A DNA stretch of 64,000 nucleotides from an uncultured Agathobacter sp. (GCA_910587655.1 CAJUND010000010.1:69758-133757), one strand, 5' to 3'; numbered from the stretch's first letter, positions 7,501-17,117 are shown. Translations and numbers: made by a program. Notes: generated from the letters alone by a model not told the origin.

Positions 7501-9627
7501 TCACACCCTGAAACTTGAAAGCGCATCCAGCAGGCTTTCCGCCTTGTTAGTCAGGCTCTGGGACGCCTCATCCAGGTTTCTGATTGCTTCCATCTGTGTT
7601 CCTGCCGCTGAATGTACGGAAGATGAGCATTCTGCGGTCTGCGTGGAAGCATCGGAAATGCTCTCGATTGCACTGAGTGTTTTATTCCTTGCACCGTCAA
7701 TCTCCTGCACGTCGGTTGAAATCGTACCAAGCGCCGTCACCAGATTACTTACCAGATCCTCTATCTGCCGGAAGGAATCAGTCGTGTTTTCCACCACATC
7801 TGACTGGGAATTAACCACAGCTTCCGCCTCCCTTGCAATTGTAACCACATCCTCAGTCTTTCCAATAATTTCATCCACAATACCTGAAATACGCCGGGAA
7901 GAGTCCAGGCACTCGTCGGCAAGCTTGCGGATTTCTTCTGCAACAACTGAAAAACCACGTCCTGCCTCCCCTGCACGCGCCGCCTCAATAGACGCATTCA
8001 GCGACAGCAGATTGGTGGATTCTGCAATTTCATTGATTACCAGTACAATATTACTGATATCCTTGGACCTTCTCTCCAGCTCCTCAATGGAAACTATTAC
8101 GTCCCTTGTGATATCCACTGTCCGCTCGGCACTCTGTGTCAGTGTCTGGACCGATGCAATTCCTGCATTAATTGTTGCGCTGGTCTTATCCGTAAGCTGC
8201 TGGATCTGCCCCGTACTGGTACTGACATTATTAATCTTGCCGGAGAGCGTATCCATCTGGCTCATACAGTTATCCGAACCGCTGTCGAGCCTGCTTACGC
8301 CGCTTTCAATTTCCTCCACGGCATTCCGGATGTCCTGCGACGTCATCAGGAAGGTCCCCGATGCTTCCGCAACATTTTCCGCCGCCGCCCCGACCTGTCT
8401 GCTGACGTCGTTTACATCCAGTATCAGTCCCTTCATGTGCTCGACAGTATCATTGACGCCGGTACAAAGCAGTCCGAATTCATCTTTTCTTTTCGTTTTC
8501 AGGTGTACCGTAAGATCCCCTGTGGAAACTTTGTGGAGCTCATGCATCACATAACGGATGGTTCCGGAAATCTGTCTGGAAATAAGCGCGCCAAGCACAA
8601 GCGCAATGATTGCGCATACAATGGACAGAATAATTGTCAGCTGCTTGATGCCCGCGGTTTCCTGCAGAAGCCTTGCAGAAGGAACCATGGTAACAACCAT
8701 AACGTCCCCCAGCTCAATCCTGCTGTACACAAACATATATTCTTTTCCATTCAGCCTGACCATCTGGTTGCCGTTTGTTTCTTCACTCTCCAGCGCCTGT
8801 CTGTAAAAATCCGTGCCGTAAAGCATTGCTGATTCCGGGGCTGTCTTTGGATTCGCATAAAACTCCCCGCCGTCTGTTGTAACGAGCGCAACATATCCGC
8901 CTTCACCCGGATCCAGTGATTTCATGGCTTCCCGGATATATTCAGAACTGATATTAATCAGCATGACCCCCGGACTTGTATTAACCTTCTTGGCAATTCT
9001 GATACAGTACTTCTTGTCTTTGAGACCGATTACCTGATCCGACTCGTCATCCTGTCCGAACACATACCAGCCGCTGACGTCTTTACATACATTTTCCCCC
9101 TGCTTACACCTGGAATACTCCGTAAATTTATCCCCGTCAATAACCCCGAGCGCCGCGGTAATGGTGTGTCTTCCATCTCCAAGGAAATATACACTGTGGA
9201 GTTTTGAATCAAGCGCCTGCTTGTTCCGGAGAGAGGCCCGGTATTCCTTGCCCGTGCTGCGTTCGTTTTCCTCCGTCTGAACCCCCTGAAAATATGCCCG
9301 GAACGACTCCTGCGTCAGATATGTTTTGAAATCATCCTTCTCGCTGTCCAGCACCAGGGACACATACTGCTGCAGCGCCACCGTCGTCTGCTGGATGGAT
9401 TCTTTGTAATTTCTGATAATCGCAGAGGAAGCCTGCGAATAAGACACAATTCCAAGGGCAGCCACTCCCGCAACCGGAATAAAAAAACTCAAAATCAGGC
9501 GCATTCCGACACTTCTGTAAAACGGAATTTCCACCCGGCTTTTCTGTCTTTTTCCCTGTTTATCTTTTTTAGCAGAAGAGATACGTTCTTTTGTGTGTTT
9601 TTTAATTCTGTTTGACTTTTTCCCCAT
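7501..9627 (-). CDS. Methyl-accepting chemotaxis protein
   Basis: A 708-residue chemoreceptor. A basic cytoplasmic tail (1-40) precedes the first membrane segment (about 42-63). An extracytoplasmic dCache-like sensor (about 65-325) includes VMLINISSEYI and a YVALVTTDGGEF strand. A second membrane segment (about 330-352) leads into HAMP (ISGTIRYVMHELHKVSTGD) and a long signalling domain whose hairpin tip carries EIAESTNLLSLNASIEAARA and GRGFSVVAEEIRKLA. The sensed ligand is not evident. It lies 120 bp downstream of the secreted amylase gene, so a link to sugar sensing is possible but not shown. Confidence 0.93.
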   Translation of the reverse strand: MGKKSNRIKKHTKERISSAKKDKQGKRQKSRVEIPFYRSVGMRLILSFFIPVAGVAALGIVSYSQASSAIIRNYKESIQQTTVALQQYVSLVLDSEKDDFKTYLTQESFRAYFQGVQTEENERSTGKEYRASLRNKQALDSKLHSVYFLGDGRHTITAALGVIDGDKFTEYSRCKQGENVCKDVSGWYVFGQDDESDQVIGLKDKKYCIRIAKKVNTSPGVMLINISSEYIREAMKSLDPGEGGYVALVTTDGGEFYANPKTAPESAMLYGTDFYRQALESEETNGNQMVRLNGKEYMFVYSRIELGDVMVVTMVPSARLLQETAGIKQLTIILSIVCAIIALVLGALISRQISGTIRYVMHELHKVSTGDLTVHLKTKRKDEFGLLCTGVNDTVEHMKGLILDVNDVSRQVGAAAENVAEASGTFLMTSQDIRNAVEEIESGVSRLDSGSDNCMSQMDTLSGKINNVSTSTGQIQQLTDKTSATINAGIASVQTLTQSAERTVDITRDVIVSIEELERRSKDISNIVLVINEIAESTNLLSLNASIEAARAGEAGRGFSVVAEEIRKLADECLDSSRRISGIVDEIIGKTEDVVTIAREAEAVVNSQSDVVENTTDSFRQIEDLVSNLVTALGTISTDVQEIDGARNKTLSAIESISDASTQTAECSSSVHSAAGTQMEAIRNLDEASQSLTNKAESLLDALSSFRV

Positions 9628-9750
9628 GGTATCCGCCCCCAGTCAGGTCATACAACTTCCTTATTAGAAATATTATACTATAATCATACTAAAACAACAA
9701 TCTCATTTTTGCATGTTTTACAAATCGCCTAAATTTACCATTCCCCACCG

Positions 9751-11337
9751 TCACTTTACAACCGCAATACTGTGCGCCGGAAGCGTGACGGTATCATCCT
9801 TTAAAACGGCCCCAGCATCATCCGCTGCCAGCATGCCGGAAAGCTGCATTCCTGAAAGCTCCGTTCCCGAAAGGGGCACCGAAACTTCCTCATCCCCGAT
9901 ATTGTACAGTACCCCGATGGTACTGCCTTCCCATGTTTTTGCAACTGCAGCCGTTCCCCCTTCACAGAGTCTGTCCAGTACGGTGATTTTCCCCCTTGCC
10001 AGTTCCGGATGTACATTGCGCAGCGTCAGCGCCTTTTTATAATAATTAAGAAGCGAGCCTTCATCCGCAAGCTGTTCGTCCACGGCAGGAAGCGAGGATT
10101 CAATCCCGGCGTCCATCCCCGCCGGACCGTCCGTCATACCGGTACTGTCACTTTTTGACCAGAACATGGGAATCCTTTTGTTTTCATCCTTTGTACCGGC
10201 GCTCTTCATGCCGATTTCCTCCCCGTAATAGACAAACGGGCTTCCGCTCATGGTAAGAAGCAGCCCGGCCGCCATTTTCAGTTTCACCGGGTCGGACACC
10301 AGGGCATTTGCCACCCTGCCCATATCATGGTTCGTCAGAAACGGGGCGTCTATATAATCCGGATTTTTTGCGGAATAGTTCTCCTGGTTTTCCACCATTG
10401 TCTGCAGCAGCGAAGTCATCTTTCCCTGGCGCACGGCGGAAACCAGCTTTCCCTCGCCGCTGCCTGCCGTAAAGTTAAACATGCTCGGCGTGCCGCTGCC
10501 GTAATAATCCGCAATCGTCTGTCCTGACGCCCAGACCTCGGACACCATATAAAAGTCTTCATTTTTTTTCCTGCAGTACTGATACAGCCAGTTTAAGACT
10601 TCGCAGTTTCCCTGCGTGTCGTTTTCCTCAAAGTGAAGGGCTGCGTCCATCCTGAAACCGTCCACACCAAGGTCAAGCCAGAAATCCGCCGCCTTTTCCA
10701 GTTCCCCGCGCAGCGCTGTGTCTGCCAGGTTTAAATCCGGCATTTCCGACCAGAAAGAACCCTCATACCACCATGAGCTTCCCGGTACCTGGTACCAGGT
10801 ACTGTTCACCTGCTCCCTTGCAAAATGGTAGTAGTCCGCATAAGGGCATGCCGTAAGGTCCGGCTCTTTTCCTTCCTCCAGTGTCTGCAGATAACTGCAC
10901 GCTTCCTGAAACCACGGATGCTGCGAGGAAGTATGGTTAATCACCATGTCCGTCAGAAGGCGGATATTTCTCTTATGGCATTCATCCACAAGATTTTTAA
11001 AGTCATCGACCGTACCATAGGCAGCGTCCACCGCCTCATAATCCGTCACGTCATATTTATGGTAGGTCGGAGACGGCATCACCGGCATCAGCCAGATTCC
11101 GTTAAATCCCAGCTCCTTTATGTAATCCAGTTTTTCCACAATCCCATTAAAGTCCCCCATGCCGTCGCCATCGCTGTCATAAAAAGACCCAACGAAAATT
11201 TCGTAGTAGTTCCGGTAATTATCCTCTATAATATTCAGTTCCTGCTGTCCCCCGGTCCGTGTGCCTGCCAGGGAACCGCATACAAGTGCAATTGCAAGCG
11301 CAGCCGTTACGGCTGCATTGATCAGTCTCTTTTTCAT
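9751..11337 (-). CDS. Secreted GH13 alpha-amylase family enzyme
   Basis: A 528-residue exported enzyme with a signal peptide (about 1-28). The GH13 barrel shows all usual regions: DMVINHTS, GFRMDAALHF (nucleophile Asp), MVSEVWASG (acid/base Glu) and LTNHDMGR (transition-state Asp). A C-terminal beta domain follows and ends in PAHSIAVVK. It is likely to hydrolyse starch or maltodextrin outside the cell and supply the MalEFG importer encoded just upstream. TTGTATCCTCC complement gives GGAGG before the ATG. Exact product range (amylase versus neopullulanase-like) cannot be read from sequence. Confidence 0.92.
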   Translation of the reverse strand: MKKRLINAAVTAALAIALVCGSLAGTRTGGQQELNIIEDNYRNYYEIFVGSFYDSDGDGMGDFNGIVEKLDYIKELGFNGIWLMPVMPSPTYHKYDVTDYEAVDAAYGTVDDFKNLVDECHKRNIRLLTDMVINHTSSQHPWFQEACSYLQTLEEGKEPDLTACPYADYYHFAREQVNSTWYQVPGSSWWYEGSFWSEMPDLNLADTALRGELEKAADFWLDLGVDGFRMDAALHFEENDTQGNCEVLNWLYQYCRKKNEDFYMVSEVWASGQTIADYYGSGTPSMFNFTAGSGEGKLVSAVRQGKMTSLLQTMVENQENYSAKNPDYIDAPFLTNHDMGRVANALVSDPVKLKMAAGLLLTMSGSPFVYYGEEIGMKSAGTKDENKRIPMFWSKSDSTGMTDGPAGMDAGIESSLPAVDEQLADEGSLLNYYKKALTLRNVHPELARGKITVLDRLCEGGTAAVAKTWEGSTIGVLYNIGDEEVSVPLSGTELSGMQLSGMLAADDAGAVLKDDTVTLPAHSIAVVK

Positions 11338-11413
11338 AGTTGTATCCTCCCCAATCTGCCGCTGATATCAGTCCACAGGAAATCTGTCTGTTATTCTTTT
11401 GCCAACTAACTGG

Positions 11414-11465
11414 GTCGTACATCAAAGATGTACGACAGCAAATGACGGCCCCTGATCAGGAGCCG
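11414..11465 (-). other. Two perfect or near-perfect hairpins between malG and the amylase gene
   Basis: GTCGTACATC/GATGTACGAC around an AAA loop (11414-11436) and a second stem, CGGC..CCTGATCAGG..GCCG (11446-11465), lie in the 150-bp gap. Neither is followed by a T run on the minus strand, so they look like processing or stability elements in a shared transcript rather than terminators. Confidence 0.5.
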
Positions 11466-11487
11466 CCAAAAATATAAATAAAATACT

Positions 11488-12361
11488 CTACCCTTTAACC
11501 GCACCACCGGTTACACCTTCTACATAGTACTTCTGCAGGCACATGAAAAGAATTGTAACTGGAACTGCTACCAGAATACCACCGGCACAGAACCTGGTGA
11601 AATATCCCTGGTAATCATTCACTTTTAACCAGCGGTACATAGCGACTGCCACGTTGTAGCTCTTGCTGTGGCCGAATGCAACATAGGATGCAAAAATATA
11701 GTCACACCATGGAGCCATGAATGCTGTCAGTGCTGTATAAATAATAATTGGTTTGGACAGCGGAATTGTCATTGTAAGGAAAATCCGCGCCCTGGACGCT
11801 CCGTCGATACGAGCCGCCTCATCGAGGGATTTCGGAATCGTATCAAAAAAGCCCTTACATACATAATATCCCATACCGGAACTTGCAACACTGATTAATA
11901 TCAAACCAGGAATTGCGCCTTCCTGTGTCAGACCAAAATTCTTTAACAGGAAGTACAGACAGATCATGGTAAGGAATCCCGGGAACATTCCCAGAATCAG
12001 CCATACCCTCATCAAAAGGCTGCGTCCCTTAAAACGCATTCTTGAAAGCGCATAACTTACCATAAGCACCATGATGGTCTGGCCGATTGCAACAAACGAT
12101 GCAATAATCAGTGTATTGCCATACCAGCGGAAGAACTGGCTTTCCCCGCTGAACAGCCACTTGTAGGAATCCAGTGAAAAATGCTTCGGGAGCAGATAGT
12201 CTACCATCCCCCCCCTTTTCCAGCTCAAAAGAGCGGAAACTCTGAAGTACGACACACACGAAAGGAATCAGCCAGATAATACTGATAAGAACCAGGACAA
12301 TATGCGCTACCGCATTGCTTGCCTTTGTATGCTGTTTGTGTAATTTTCGTTCTTTTGCCAT
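11488..12361 (-). pseudogene. malG: MalG-type maltodextrin ABC permease, frameshifted at a G8 tract
   Basis: Two overlapping frames together make one MalG-family permease of about 290 residues. The first (from ATG 12361) gives the cytoplasmic start and first membrane segment up to SFRSFELEKGG. The second gives MVDYLLPKHFSLDSYKWLFS through to the C-terminus, including the conserved EAA loop (FFDTIPKSLDEAARIDGAS). The frame changes at 12208-12215, a run of eight G on the coding strand; seven G would join the two parts cleanly. Its ATG overlaps the malF stop by one base (TAATG), so it is translationally coupled. As written the importer would lack its second permease. The break could be phase variation, a real mutation or a base-calling error. 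Confidence 0.88.
12208..12215 (-). repeat. G8 homopolymer in malG
   Basis: Eight consecutive C on the plus strand, read as G8 in malG at about codons 49-51. It is one of only two such tracts noticed in the window, and both interrupt starch-use genes by one extra base. Confidence 0.9.
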
Positions 12362-13755
12362 TATTGGAATCCCTCCTCATCTTTGACTGATGGTAAAATA
12401 CCATAAACTACAAGGGATATAACTGCCGTAGCCACGAATACCATAATACCGATTACGGCTGCCATACTGTAGTTCGTATCATTAATCGTCATCTTGTACA
12501 GCCACGTAACCAGAAGGTCAGTGCCTCCGGCGCCTCCGGTCAGCTTCAGGTTCTTCGGCCCGCCGCCCGACAGAAGGTAAATAATGTTAAAGTTGTTCAG
12601 GTTTCCGGTATACTGTGTCAGCAGGAACGGGCCTGTTACGAACAGCATATACGGCAGTGTAATCTTACGGAACATCTGCCATGCATTTGCACCGTCAATA
12701 CGCGCGCTTTCGTATAAGTCCTCCGGAATATTCATCAGAATACCGGTAGTAATCAGCATGATGTAAGGAATACCTACCCAGAGGTTGATGATAATAATGG
12801 CAATTCTTGCAAGCATCGGGTTCTGCCAGAACGGTATTGCCGAGTCTATCCACCCCCACTTCATCAGGTATACGTTAATCAGTCCGTCCTTGTCAAACAT
12901 TTTAGATACATACAGCAGGGAAACGAACTGCGGTACTGCAATCGTCATAACGAGAATGGTTCTCCAGAGCTTTTTAAATTTCACGCCCTTTTTATTAATG
13001 AGAATCGCAACTGCCATGCCGACAAAGTAATTTAAAAATGTGGCAAAAAATGCCCAGATTAATGTCCATCCCAGCACACGGAAAAATGTGGAACCAAAAC
13101 CTGCAGAACCGAAACTGAACAGATTTTTAAAGTTCTCAAGTCCCACCCATGTAAAAAGCTTTGACGGAGCCTGGTGATTATAGTCATAATTGGTAAATGC
13201 AACGCAGACCATGAACAGAATCGGCAGCACCGTAAAAAGGAAAATTCCTGCAACCGGAAGTGCCAGTAATGTCTTGTCAAAGTTGGAATCCAGCAGGGAA
13301 TGCAAATCCTGCCTAAGCGTAGGAAGCGGATGCCCCTCTTTTAACTTCTGCTCTTCATTCCTGTTTTCCCGGATGTTCATGCGCCAGACAAAGATAAACA
13401 GCAGCAGCAGAACAATTGTCAGAAGACCATACAGCAGAATCATAAAACTGTTGTCACCGTATACACGCAGCCCGGTCTTCATGTCAATTCCGGTTTCCAC
13501 CGTACCAAGCGTCGTGAATTTTGCCAGATAGTCCCATCCAAATGCCACCATGTACCAGATGAATGCCGCTTCCAATGCAAGAAAAGCAATCCCCCTTGCA
13601 TACATTTTGCGCATCAGAGGTCCGAATCCCATGATAAGATAAGAAATCCTTGTTTTCCAGTCGCCTTCCTTAAAAGTGACTCCGATATCTGCAATGTCTC
13701 TCCCAATCCATTTAAAAAAACCTGCAGCTTTGCCGCTTTTTTTACTATCTTTCAT
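12361..13755 (-). CDS. malF: MalF-type maltodextrin ABC transporter permease
   Basis: A 464-residue permease of the maltose/maltodextrin importer. Starting at ATG 13755 fits GGAGGTATT directly upstream; the frame is open further up but without a site. An extra N-terminal membrane region (about 35-125) precedes the core permease. The EAA loop IPEDLYESARIDGANAWQMF is near residue 365, where the MalK ATPase docks. A mobile loop NFNIIYLLSGGGP is typical of MalF. It is co-transcribed with malE upstream and coupled to malG. No MalK ATPase gene is present, so a shared MsmK/MalK encoded elsewhere is likely. Confidence 0.93.
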   Translation of the reverse strand: MKDSKKSGKAAGFFKWIGRDIADIGVTFKEGDWKTRISYLIMGFGPLMRKMYARGIAFLALEAAFIWYMVAFGWDYLAKFTTLGTVETGIDMKTGLRVYGDNSFMILLYGLLTIVLLLLFIFVWRMNIRENRNEEQKLKEGHPLPTLRQDLHSLLDSNFDKTLLALPVAGIFLFTVLPILFMVCVAFTNYDYNHQAPSKLFTWVGLENFKNLFSFGSAGFGSTFFRVLGWTLIWAFFATFLNYFVGMAVAILINKKGVKFKKLWRTILVMTIAVPQFVSLLYVSKMFDKDGLINVYLMKWGWIDSAIPFWQNPMLARIAIIIINLWVGIPYIMLITTGILMNIPEDLYESARIDGANAWQMFRKITLPYMLFVTGPFLLTQYTGNLNNFNIIYLLSGGGPKNLKLTGGAGGTDLLVTWLYKMTINDTNYSMAAVIGIMVFVATAVISLVVYGILPSVKDEEGFQ

Positions 13756-13837
13756 AATACCTCCATCGCCCCATTTGGAAAAAGCAGGACAGCAGGGGGA
13801 TTTCTCCCCCTTACCGCCCGGCATCATCTTGGACTAA

Positions 13838-15139
13838 TTATTTTGCATATCCCACACAGGTATCCTGGAACTCCTGAAGCTTCTTCATCAGGTCATCATC
13901 ACTTGTCTTGGATGAAATATCACCGGAAATAATTGTATCAGAGAATGATGTTACCAGTGTCCAGTAATCATTCGGATACTGTCCCTGAGGAATAGAGAAC
14001 TCAAACTGGTCTCTTAAAGCTGTCAGAGCCACGTCAGCCTGAACTGCTTCATTTTCCTGTGCCTGAAGGTTGGAAGGACCCCAGCCTACCTTTTCGTAAC
14101 GTGCTACCTGTCTGTCAGCATCGGTCAGGTACTGTGCCAGCTTGTAGCATAATGCCAGCTTGCCTTCTTCTGTCTGAGGCTTGATACCAAGCATCTTGTA
14201 TCCCTTGAATCCGCTCATCTGGTATTCCTGGTCGTCAGAACCTTTGAATTTCGGCATCTTTGCACATGCGTAATTGTCGCCGAATTCTTTTTTGATTGTT
14301 GCTGCGTTCCATGTACCTGTAACCATAGCTGCATAGTTGGATGCATTATCAGCGGCTGAACCGTTCTGGAAAGCTTTTGACTCAGCAGTTGCAATCAGCT
14401 CTTTCATTGCCACAAGACCCTTGTCAGAAGCGAAGTCCATGGTACACTTGGTAAAGTTACCATCAACATCTACCTCATATTCACCGACACATCCGGTACC
14501 GAAGAAGAATGAAGGCATATACCATCCTGCATTAATCTCCATGTAGAAGTTCTTTCCTGCCTTCTCGCAGTCTGCAAGAATATCTTCCAGAGACTCCGGA
14601 TTTGTTACAACGCTCTTATCATAGAATAAGAAATATCCGTTGTCAGATGTCATCGGGAATGCGTAAGACATATCCCCGGATTTTACTGCTGCAACAGAAC
14701 CTTCATCATTGTTCTCTGCAATCCATGAAGAATAGGTATCGATAATCGGCTGTACAGCTCCTGCTGCAACCAGACGTGCCAGCTGGTCCTGTGCAAATGA
14801 GAAAATGTCAGCGCCGCCCTCTACGTCAGTAATCATATTTCCTGCTGCATCTGCCTCGCCGACAGCTTCAACAGTTGCAGTATATCCAGGTGCGTTCTCT
14901 TTCAGGAATGCATCCACCTGCTCCTTTGTGAAGTCCACTGCGTTCTCCGCAACCCAGAGTGTAAGTGTACCCTCGCCGTAATCAACAGGACCTTCCTCTG
15001 TAGCCGGAGTTTCTGCTCCTCCCTGGGTGGATGGTGTGTCAGGTTTTGAAGGTTCATCCTCCTTCTTGTCGCCGCATCCGGCAAACATTGTGGCTGTCAT
15101 ACAGCCAACGAGTAATGCTGCTAAAACTTTCTTCTTCAT
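13838..15139 (-). CDS. malE: Maltodextrin-binding lipoprotein (ABC solute-binding protein)
   Basis: A 433-residue family 1 solute-binding protein with a lipobox ending at Cys22 (MFAGC) and a Glu/Pro/Thr-rich linker. The mature part has typical MalE features: LTLWVAENAVDFTKEQVDAF at the N-lobe, the hinge-side ADIFSFAQDQLARLVAAGA, and TGTWNAATIKKEFGDNYACA. It should capture maltodextrin at the outer surface and deliver it to MalFG. Clean SD (AGGAGAGGAAG) precedes the ATG. It lies 80 bp after malQ with a small palindrome between, and 83 bp before malF. Confidence 0.93.
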   Translation of the reverse strand: MKKKVLAALLVGCMTATMFAGCGDKKEDEPSKPDTPSTQGGAETPATEEGPVDYGEGTLTLWVAENAVDFTKEQVDAFLKENAPGYTATVEAVGEADAAGNMITDVEGGADIFSFAQDQLARLVAAGAVQPIIDTYSSWIAENNDEGSVAAVKSGDMSYAFPMTSDNGYFLFYDKSVVTNPESLEDILADCEKAGKNFYMEINAGWYMPSFFFGTGCVGEYEVDVDGNFTKCTMDFASDKGLVAMKELIATAESKAFQNGSAADNASNYAAMVTGTWNAATIKKEFGDNYACAKMPKFKGSDDQEYQMSGFKGYKMLGIKPQTEEGKLALCYKLAQYLTDADRQVARYEKVGWGPSNLQAQENEAVQADVALTALRDQFEFSIPQGQYPNDYWTLVTSFSDTIISGDISSKTSDDDLMKKLQEFQDTCVGYAK

Positions 15140-15186
15140 ATTCTTCCTCTCCTTTACAATGAATATTTTCTAAAAGAATCTATATA

Positions 15187-15201
15187 AAACGCTCCGCGTT
15201 T
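15187..15201 (-). promoter_or_regulatory. Short palindrome between malQ and malE
   Basis: AAACGC GGA GCGTTT forms a perfect 6-bp stem, 48 bp before the malE start. It could be an attenuating or stabilising hairpin allowing higher malE than malQ expression, or a LacI/CcpA-type operator. Sequence alone does not decide. Confidence 0.35.
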
Positions 15202-15219
15202 CATATCATACCGGGCTCC

Positions 15220-16716
15220 TCATCTGCGGTATACAGCCGCCAGGTTTCTGAGCCATACCCTGCGTTCTTCCGGAAGCTGCTCACTGCTTAAACGCCACCT
15301 CCAGTTTTCCCCAACTGTTGCGGGAACATTCATTCTCGCTTCATTTCCCAGTTTTAAAATATCCTGCATCTGTATCACTACAACATCCGCAGTACTTGCG
15401 TAAGCACACCTTATCAGTGCATCCGGAATGTCTTCCTGCTTATCTATGTCAAGGTATGCATACAGGTAAGCCATTTCATAATCTGTCCGCTCCCTGAAAT
15501 ACCCTGCAACCGTTTCATTGTCATGCGTTCCTGCATATACCGCCATATGGCAGTTCTCATAATTATGCGGAAGGTGTTCGTTTGCCGGATCATCACCGAA
15601 TGCAAACATCAGAACCCTCGTGGAATACCAGCCTGTCTTTCCCAGCAGCTTCTTAACTCCCGGAACCAGTGTTTTACCACCGTAATCGTCAGCAATCACC
15701 GGAACACTTCCCAGCTCCTGGTTGACTGCCTCGACCAGCTTTCTGCCCGGCCCCTTAATCCACTTTCCGGCAGCTGTGCCTGAAGCTTTGCGGGGTACGG
15801 CAAAATTTTTAACAAAACCGGAAAAATGATTCATGCGGATAATGTCATACATTTCTGTGCTTTTCTGTATCCGTTTTCTCCACCAGGAAAAATTATCCTC
15901 CCCCATCGCCATCCAGTCGTAAAGGGGAAGCCCCCATTTCTGGCCTTTCCTTGAATGCCGGTCCGGAACTGCGGCTGCCACGCAGGCTGCCTTTCCGTCT
16001 TCATCCAGAAGAAACCATTCCGGATGCATCCATACATCCACACTGTCCTCCCCGACATAAAAGGGAAGTTCCCCAATCAGTCCGATTCCTTTAAATCTTG
16101 CATATTCCCGGAGTTTTGACCATTGTTCATGGAACTTATACTGGCAAAACCCCCAAAACCTGATATCATTATACAACGTTTTTCGGCAATTTGCAAGCGC
16201 AACCGGTTGTTTATTTCTAATTTCTTCCGGCCATTCTGTCCAGCACCTGTACTTGTTGGCTTTTTTCAGTGCCATATAAAGACTGTAATCCTCTATCCAG
16301 TCCCTGTTTTTTTCCAGAAACTCCTGAAATCCATGTTCCTGTTCGTCAAACCGCCCAAACGCTTTTTCAAGAATATTGAAGCGGTTTTCAAAAAGTGCTG
16401 CATAGTCAACCTCTGATTTTTTACTCCCCCAGTGATATCCGCGGATTTCCTCCGGCAAAAGCAGATGTTCATCCACCAGCTCATCCAGGTCAATCAGATA
16501 AGGATTGCCGGCAAAAGCGGAAAATGACTGGTACGGGCTGTCTCCGAACCCGGTCGGGTTCAGCGGCAGAACCTGCCAGTACTTTTGTTTCAAATCCACC
16601 AGAAGGTCCACAAATTTATATGCAGCGTCCCCCAGCGTACCAATTCCATAATTGGACGGAAGACTGGAAATTGCAAGAAGGATTCCAGAACCCCTGGCTG
16701 CTTCCCGTATCTGCAT
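15220..16716 (-). CDS. malQ: 4-alpha-glucanotransferase (amylomaltase, GH77) with altered catalytic positions
   Basis: A 498-residue GH77 protein. The ATG at 16716 has AGGTGG upstream and gives the usual family start (SGILLAISSLPSNYGIG). Family features are conserved: SPYQSFSAFAGNPYLIDLD, LPFYVGEDSVDVW, WGLPLYDW and the TGTHDN-type box (YAGTHDNE). However the nucleophile motif, normally R-[IV]-D-H-F-R-G, reads RMNHFSG, with Asn296 (codon AAT, 15829-15831) in place of Asp. The acid/base motif A-E-D-L-G reads ADDYG, with Asp343 in place of Glu. Fold and glucan binding seem kept, but normal disproportionating activity is doubtful. It is the first gene of the mal operon, with its own promoter. 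Confidence 0.92.
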   Translation of the reverse strand: MQIREAARGSGILLAISSLPSNYGIGTLGDAAYKFVDLLVDLKQKYWQVLPLNPTGFGDSPYQSFSAFAGNPYLIDLDELVDEHLLLPEEIRGYHWGSKKSEVDYAALFENRFNILEKAFGRFDEQEHGFQEFLEKNRDWIEDYSLYMALKKANKYRCWTEWPEEIRNKQPVALANCRKTLYNDIRFWGFCQYKFHEQWSKLREYARFKGIGLIGELPFYVGEDSVDVWMHPEWFLLDEDGKAACVAAAVPDRHSRKGQKWGLPLYDWMAMGEDNFSWWRKRIQKSTEMYDIIRMNHFSGFVKNFAVPRKASGTAAGKWIKGPGRKLVEAVNQELGSVPVIADDYGGKTLVPGVKKLLGKTGWYSTRVLMFAFGDDPANEHLPHNYENCHMAVYAGTHDNETVAGYFRERTDYEMAYLYAYLDIDKQEDIPDALIRCAYASTADVVVIQMQDILKLGNEARMNVPATVGENWRWRLSSEQLPEERRVWLRNLAAVYRR

Positions 16717-16776
16717 TATGCACCACCTGTCTCTGCACCCACTCATGTGTTTCGTGTTTTTTCGTTTCTTGAAGTA

Positions 16777-16805
16777 ATTTTAGTATCTTTTCGTCATTTT
16801 GTCAA
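16777..16805 (-). promoter_or_regulatory. Sigma-A promoter of the malQEFG-amylase operon
   Basis: On the minus strand, TTGACA, a 17-bp spacer and TAAAAT lie 61 bp upstream of malQ. This is a near-consensus promoter, facing away from the lacI-type gene. Confidence 0.8.
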
Positions 16806-16933
16806 TATTTTTTGCAGTTAGCGAAACTTTTTCAGCCTTTTTCACGTATTTATATCTCCTTTTTCGTACATATTGCCAATAGTATTCCCATCTTTTTTCG
16901 AAAAAAACTTGTTTTTTAAATTATTAACGTCAT

Positions 16934-16945
16934 TTTACGTAAAAA
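16934..16945. promoter_or_regulatory. Candidate operator palindrome in the malQ-lacI intergenic region
   Basis: TTTTACGTAAAA is a perfect 12-bp palindrome in the 400-bp AT-rich gap between the divergent malQ and LacI-type genes. Half-site-like ACGTAAA/TTTACGT copies recur near 16966 and 17049. LacI-family proteins bind palindromes with a central CG, so this is the best operator candidate for the adjacent regulator. The rest of the gap shows only AT-rich sequence and the two promoters. Confidence 0.45.
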
Positions 16946-17004
16946 AGGAAAAGTATCAGGAGCTGAACGTAAACAATTTATTTTTTTAAATTATACCAAA
17001 ACAA

Positions 17005-17033
17005 TTGCACTATTATCATAATTGTATTATAAT
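17005..17033 (+). promoter_or_regulatory. Sigma-A promoter of the LacI-family gene
   Basis: TTGCAC, a 17-bp spacer and a perfect TATAAT lie 85 bp upstream of the start at 17118. Confidence 0.75.
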
Positions 17034-17117
17034 AAAGTTACTAATAATTTACGTTTTACATATGCAGTTCCCCGGAGACGGACTGCATAGCATATGACAC
17101 GTTTCAGGAGAAAACAT

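Noticed and set aside
7544..8554. A 336-codon plus-strand open frame opposite the chemoreceptor gene
   Set aside because: Its Ser/Thr/Leu-rich product is the mirror of the receptor's codons, no ribosome site precedes it, and no domain is recognisable.
11414..11465. Hairpins after malG as a transcription terminator
   Set aside because: Neither stem is followed by a T run on the minus strand, so a shared transcript with the amylase gene remains more likely.
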